From assembly GCA_039621445.1 (NCBI GenBank), contig CP154957.1, positions 42,503,474-42,567,473 of the forward strand: a DNA stretch of 64,000 nucleotides, given 5' to 3'. The position numbers and the translations under genes are program-made. The notes beneath the pieces are model-generated. The model saw nothing but the letters and a program-made list of their open reading frames with translations, did no database searches and was not told where the DNA came from. This DNA comes from Euglena gracilis. Taxonomy: Eukaryota; Euglenida; Euglenophyceae; Euglenales. This document shows, piece by piece, positions 59,130 through 64,000 of this stretch. How positions within the stretch are numbered: position 1 is the first letter of the stretch; each line of letters opens with the position of its first letter.

Positions 59130-59461
59130 TTATTGGCAGTCGGGACACAGCACGAGGCACAGGGGGTTGGTCAGGGGACCACACATTGTTCGATGACGCT
59201 CGCCTCATCGAACAACAGGCTGGGGTCCAGCTCCCATCCCGTCCAGGCAACAAAGAAAGCATCCAGCACAGGATAACAGGCTTGCCGATGTTGACACAGT
59301 TTGGCGAACTCCAAACAGTTGGCAACAGCAGCAAGCTCTGCACCTACGGAGCCGGACTTTTTCTTTGTGTTGCCCTGTGCCAGCTAGGTGCCATGAAGGG
59401 GGTCCGTCCTAGGGGGAGGTGGCAAAAGACCATTCACAAAGTTTGCCGTGCGTTTGGCCAT
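59130..59461 (-). pseudogene. Broken PHD gene of element M copy L
   Basis: Starts at the same MAKRTANFVNGLLPPP as the intact copy but lacks about 70 bases after the Pro run. Its text is then nearly identical up to IKQEKCG, after which about 150 bases (58985-59130) replace the PHD finger with unrelated sequence containing a gccgcggcgcc palindrome. The 3' flank beyond that matches the intact copy again, so the finger was swapped out. Confidence 0.7.
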
Positions 59462-59512
59462 ACTGGGAGGGCTGCGGAAAAAAGAAAAAAAAAGAGAAAA
59501 AGGGGGGGGTGA

Positions 59513-59657
59513 CACGTTTTCAATGAGGGCATTTGTGGCAATGACACGTTTTCCATTAAGGCATCTGTGTTAAGGCACGTTTTCAATGAGGGCATTTGTG
59601 GCAATGACACGTTTTCCATTAAGGCATTTGTGTTCAGGCACGTTTTCCATTAGGGCG
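59513..59657. repeat. Element M copy L right array
   Basis: Four to five units of the roughly 29-base repeat, alternating acgttttcaatgagggcat and acgttttccattaaggcat. Confidence 0.85.
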
Positions 59658-60083
59658 CCGTTTTTGGGGTCCGAATTTCACAAATTCGCGTTTTTGACCC
59701 CTTGCGTGAATCATGACCACGAATTTCAGGGCAGGCATTTGGCGGGCTCTGAACACGTTTTTAAACAAATTGTGGCTGAGCCCAGATTTCAGCCTGAAAA
59801 AGTGTTCAGGGGGCCCCCTTCGGGGGCCCCCTGGCTGAACACGTTTTCAGGCTGAAATCTGGGCTCAGCCACAATTTGTGAGTAAAAAAAACATGTTTTT
59901 TTTGTTTCAAAGAAAACAAGCCGTCAACCTTGGCTGGACCACCCTGGGTTTTTCAGAAATACGGCTGGGAAATTTTGGCTGGATCCCCCATGGGTTTTTT
60001 CAGAAAATACGCTTGGGAATTTCTGGTTGGACCCCCTGAGATTTTTTTACACACAAATTGTGGCTGAGCCCAGATTTCAGCCT

Positions 60084-61730
60084 GAAACCGTGTATTGGGG
60101 CTCTGGCTTCACGCCCGAACCGGCGTTCTGGAAGCCGGTTCGGCGCAGAAATTTCTGCGCCGAACCGGTGTCCAGAACGCCGGTTCGGGCGGGAAAACAG
60201 CGTCCTGGGACCGAAAATGAAAAGTACCAAAAAGTGTCCAAAATGGTTTGTAGACATGAGGCAATCATATCTGAGCACTTTTGGGGGGGTATTTGGCCAG
60301 AAATTGGGGTATTTTGTGCAACAATTTCCATTTGGCCAAATCTGGGGATTTTCTGAAATAGAATACCATGCAGCAGGGCTAAAATCTAAGGCCATCTAAA
60401 ACCCTTGAGAAGGGTTATCGATCAAGGGGCAACATGGCAGGTGAACAATGGATTTTGGAATTTGCGAAAAGGGTCCAAAATTCTGAAAAAACCCAAGGGG
60501 TCCAGCTAAAATTTCCTAACCATAATTCTGAAAAACCCAGGGGAGGGTCCAACCAATTTTGAAAACACCCAGGGGGGCCAAAATTTCCCAACTGTAATTA
60601 ACATTTCCCAACAATTTTGAAAAATTCCCGGGGGGGTCCAGCCAAAATTTCCCAACCGTACTTCTGAAAAAACCTAGGGGTGGTCCAACCAAAAAAAATT
60701 TCCAACTCGTAATTCTAAGGGGGAGCACACGGCTGGCCGACGGCTGGCCGACGGCGTGACGGAGCTGGGTTAGGTTGTCTATCTCATATGGGTAGCAAAT
60801 GCCTAATTTGGCGTGCCAGTTCCGAATTTTGAGAGGCAAATTCCTAATTTTGAGGAGGAAATTCCTAATTTCATGTGTAAATTCCTAATTTTGAGTGGCA
60901 AATGCCTAATTTTGTGTAAAATCCCGTTTTCATGTGGGAAATGCACAATTTTGGTTGGCATGAGTGGCATATTTCGGGGGGAAAATTGCTTAGTTTCAGC
61001 ACCTAATGCCAAAATTTGGTCTGCAAATGCTTCATGTTGGGTGCGAAATCTTAATTTCGGATGTGTGTTTTGAATTGTCTTTCGAATTCTGCAAGAGGGG
61101 CTACAATTTTGGGTCAATTGAAACCATTTCCCACAATATTTGAGCCTTTTTTTGTCCATTATTAGGTACCTTCGTCCATTATTAGGTAAATTTTGCCAGT
61201 GGGACACCGGCTGAGCATTTTTTAGTCATTCGAAAAATATGTAGGCAAATAACCCTTCACAATGACTATAGAATGACCCAAAAAAAAGGCTGAAATGGTC
61301 AAAATTGGTCAAAAAAAGTCCAAAATCGGCAAAATTGACAAAAATTGACGAAAAATGACTTTAAATGGACAAAAATGCAGCCTCCACCAACGATGAACAT
61401 GACCTTGAAGGGAGATTGGCGGCAAAATTGTTTTTGCATTCCAAGGCTGTGGTTCGGATCATTTTCCTGTGAGTCACACGGCTGGCCGACGGCTGGCCGA
61501 CGGCTGGCCGACGGCGTGCTCCCCCGAAAAAAAAAAACCTTTCGATTGATGGGTAACCTGGCATCAGACGGATGAAAACTTCAATCGGCCGATCGACATG
61601 GCCATGAGCCCAAAGGATCCCAAAAATGCCCAAAAATGTTTAGAAACTGGGTATTTAGGGCGAAATTGGCCTTTATTCCTTGAACGCCGGTTCGGGCGTG
61701 AAGCCAGAGCCCTTAATCCCCGGGGCTTGG
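60084..61730. mobile_element. GCCCGAACCGG inverted-repeat element, copy 3
   Basis: Left end at 60084 as in copies 1 and 2; the right inverted end lies at 61683-61728. It is interrupted by ttcagaaatacgg units (60480-60700) and by the 60.72 kb element. Further right-end fragments of the family are at 62015-62060 and 62340-62440. Confidence 0.75.
60719..61525. mobile_element. 0.8-kb element with GGGGGAGCAC ends
   Basis: Ends GGGGGAGCAC (60719-60728) and GTGCTCCCCC (61516-61525) are exact reverse complements. The word CGGCTGGCCGA is repeated two to three times inside each end in the same orientation. The interior 60790-61060 is a tandem array of about 20 bases around gcctaattttg. No gene and no clear target duplication. 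Confidence 0.65.
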
Positions 61731-62077
61731 GCGGGCCGCTGGGGGGGGGGGGGGTCCGGGACCCCCCCTCCCCCACCCCGCCCCCCCGCGCGACCCCTGC
61801 GCGGCCGCCCGCGCGGCCGCTCGCCCCCCCTGGACCCCCCCCCACTGTGCCTAGCATAGCCAAGAAAAAAATTTTTGGTGAAAAAATCGCGATTTTTTGA
61901 GGCCCAAAAATGACCATTTTCGGACACAAAATGGCAAATTTGGGGGCCGCGCGCTCTGCGCGCGGCCAAAAAAGCACTTTTTTGGTCAAAAATGGCCCAA
62001 AATGGCTCATCACGCCCGAACCGCGTTTCTGGACACAAGTTTTCGTCTCAGAAAACGGTTCAGCTAGGGGGAGAGTG

Positions 62078-62081
<4 letters not shown>
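61731..62081. other. Short palindromic fragments, no gene
   Basis: Contains gcgcggccgcccgcgcggccgc near 61799 and gccgcgcgctctgcgcgcggc near 61946, each a short inverted repeat. Confidence 0.5.
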
Positions 62082-62325
<244 letters not shown>

Positions 62326-62529
62326 TGTGCCCAGCCTCCCACGGTTTCAACAACTGTGTCCAGACCGCCGGTTCGGGCTGCCGCGTTCTGGAACACGGCT
62401 TCACGCCCGAACCGGCGTTCTGGACACAGTTTTCGTATCAGAAAACGTGTTCAGCTAGGGGGCCCCCTTCGGGGGCCCCCTGAACACGTTTTCAGGCTGA
62501 AATCTGGGCTCAGCCACAATTTGTTTAAA

Positions 62530-63600
62530 AACGTGTTCAGGGCCCGCCAAATGCCTGCCCTGAAATTCGTGGTCATGATTCACGCAAGGGGTCAAAAACG
62601 CGAAAATGTGAAATTCGGACCCAAAAAACGGCGCCCTAATGGAAAACGTGCCTGAACACAGATGCCTTAATGGAAAACGTGTCATTGCCACAAATGCCCT
62701 CATTGAAATCGTGTCACCCCCCCCTTTTTTCTTTCTTTTCTTTCTTTTTTCTGCAGCCCTCCCAGTATGGCTAAACGCACGGCAAACTTTGTGAATGGTC
62801 TTTTGCCACCTCCCCCTAGGACGGAACTGTTCCTGGCTGCTCTTGCGGTATACCAACAAGATGCCAAGAAGCCGAAGGTTGACCCCCTTCATGGCACCTT
62901 GCTGGCACAGGGCAACACAAAGAAAACGTCCGGCTCCGTAGGTGCAGAGCTTGCTGCTGTTGCCAACTGTTTGGAGTTCGCCAAACTGTGTCAACATCGG
63001 CAAGTCTCTTATCCTGAGCTGGATGCTTTCTTTGTTGCCTGGACGGGATGGGAGCTGGACCCCAGCCTGTTGTTCGATGAGGCGAGCGTCATCGAACAAT
63101 GTGTGGTCCCCTGACCAACCCCCTGTGCCTCGTGCTGTGACCCGACTGCCAATAAAACAGGAGAAATGTGGTTTTTGTGGTGTTGCCATTCCCAAAAATC
63201 CAAATTGTGTGGAGCTGAACAAAGTTGTCTGTGACGCCCGCGGTTTGGCATATCATTTTCATTGCCAAGATTTGCGGCGGCCACCAAAGTATGGCTCTTT
63301 TTTGTGTAAAGCGTGTCGTGTGCCGTGATGTCCGCCACCCCCTGTCGTTGTGCTCCAAGGCAACCTAGCCTTCTATCGTGTTGTAGAGTGCCCCCGACCC
63401 GCCTCACCCGTTGAGGACCACCCGGCCTCTCAACCGCACGCCGATTTTTCATGACAGCGATTTTTTGCTTCTTGCTCGGGGTTGCCACAGATGCCCTAAT
63501 GGAAAACGTGCCTGAACACAGATGCCTTAATGGAAAACGTGTCATTGCCACAGACGCCGTAATGGAAAACGTGCCTGAACACAGATGCCTTAACGTGACC
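62530..63600 (+). mobile_element. Element M, copy R (right end missing)
   Basis: Left end AACGTGTTCAG with the preceding TTTAAA, the roughly 46-base terminal text, the 29-base array (62634-62712), the PHD gene and a second array (63486-63597) are in the same order as copy L but in the opposite orientation. After 63597 it breaks into C-run sequence and no right terminal repeat is seen. Confidence 0.75.
62767..63328 (+). CDS. Element M protein with PHD-type finger
   Basis: ATG 62767 follows a TTTTTTCTGCAG acceptor-like site. Exon 1 is 62767-63102, a 58-nt GT-AG intron is 63103-63160, and exon 2 is 63161-63328. The phases fit and give 167 residues. Exon 1 has LPPPPRTELFLAALAVYQQD, then VDPLHGTLLAQ and SYPELDAFFVAWTGWELDP. 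Exon 2 is a small Cys/His domain: CGFCG, a further C, YHFHC, and FLCKAC at the C-terminus, in PHD-like spacing. PHD fingers read histone tails, so targeting to chromatin is a possible role (inference). No transposase domain is present; this protein may be an accessory, with a transposase supplied elsewhere. The intron site is also present in the broken copy L. Confidence 0.7.
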
Positions 63601-64000
63601 CCCCCCCCCTATATGGCACCCCCCTGGGAGCGTTTTGACCCCCCTGGCGACTATTATGGGGGGGGGGGGTGACAATTAGGGGGGGTTACTCAATTCACCC
63701 CACATTTCCATGGGTCCATGGGTAACCCCCCCCTATTTGTCAGGGGGGGAGTCCCCATTTTGCCGTGCCGAGGGGCCACCACACCTCCAATGCTGTGGTG
63801 AGGGGCGTCGCAGCAAGCCTGCCTACTGGACCAGGGGCGCCCCTGGCCCCCAGTTTTCGGCAACACTCACTCACTGAGGTGGACTGGGCGCAACCGGGAG
63901 GGTCCGCCTGCGGACCCTGGGGGGGGGGGGGAATGAGACAACGGCAGCTCAGGCACGCTTGGACCACTGCTCATCGCGTTCCTCTGCATCCATGGTTCAC
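63600..64000. other. G/C-run words, no gene supported
   Basis: 63600-63740 has gacaattaggggggg and ccccctatatggc words. The last 260 bases are GC-rich with a short minus frame that is not called. Confidence 0.4.

Larger units (their letters stand above)
56061..59759 (-). mobile_element. Element M, copy L (with nested recombinase element)
   Basis: Left end AACGTGTTCAG then cccgccaaatgcctgccc; the right end is its reverse complement over about 46 bases with a two-base length difference. The hexamer TTTAAA flanks both sides (56055-56060, 59760-59765). Inside each end is an array of a roughly 29-base unit (acgttttccattaaggcatctgtg). The left array is split by the recombinase element (56158-58672). 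The PHD gene in this copy is broken. Confidence 0.75.

Overview
The window looks like nuclear DNA of a microbial eukaryote that is very rich in repeats. Four things point that way: several genes only read through if GT-AG introns are removed; the recognisable mobile genes are eukaryotic types (a hAT transposase with a BED-like finger, a Crypton-like tyrosine recombinase with a PHD finger); long microsatellites are present; and there are dozens of poly-G/poly-C runs. No rRNA, tRNA or CRISPR array was recognised. The lineage is not settled. The proteins of genes A and B resemble, from memory and without any search, multicopy hypothetical proteins of dinoflagellate-type genomes; this is weak.

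Layout. 0-3.5 kb: direct duplication and G-run arrays. 3.6-16.1 kb: a distinct island of short TTTGCGC-N4-GCGCAAA hairpins that coincides with two GC-rich plus-strand genes. Gene A (5.7-8.5 kb) has a DNF motif and a YGVWHPYK motif. Gene B (9.8-13.7 kb) begins with a ParB-like domain and ends in a charged coiled coil. Hairpins sit in the gene A intron and in five of the six gene B introns. 17.67-19.84 kb: an internally shortened hAT element with another repeat element nested in an exon. 20.4-30.2 kb: scattered GC-rich minus-strand exon-like blocks among dispersed repeats. 36.4-38.8 kb: AATACT hexanucleotide and CTG microsatellites split by an inserted terminal-inverted-repeat element. 39-55 kb: fold-back elements, TA tracts, minisatellites and degraded repeats. 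56.06-63.6 kb: an element here called M (46-bp terminal inverted repeats, TTTAAA flanks, a 167-residue PHD-finger gene), in two inverted copies; one copy carries a nested tyrosine-recombinase gene and the other is the better preserved. 62.08-62.33 kb: a 244-nt nearly pure C tract.

Common theme: many intervals of 0.3-2.5 kb, some with a transposition-type gene, are bracketed at both ends by arrays of a short word private to that element, often spaced by G7-G18 runs. The hAT, recombinase and PHD genes share short introns (44-58 nt), whereas the supported gene B introns are 138-270 nt. Genes A and B may be a two-gene mobile unit or cellular genes; the sequence alone cannot decide.
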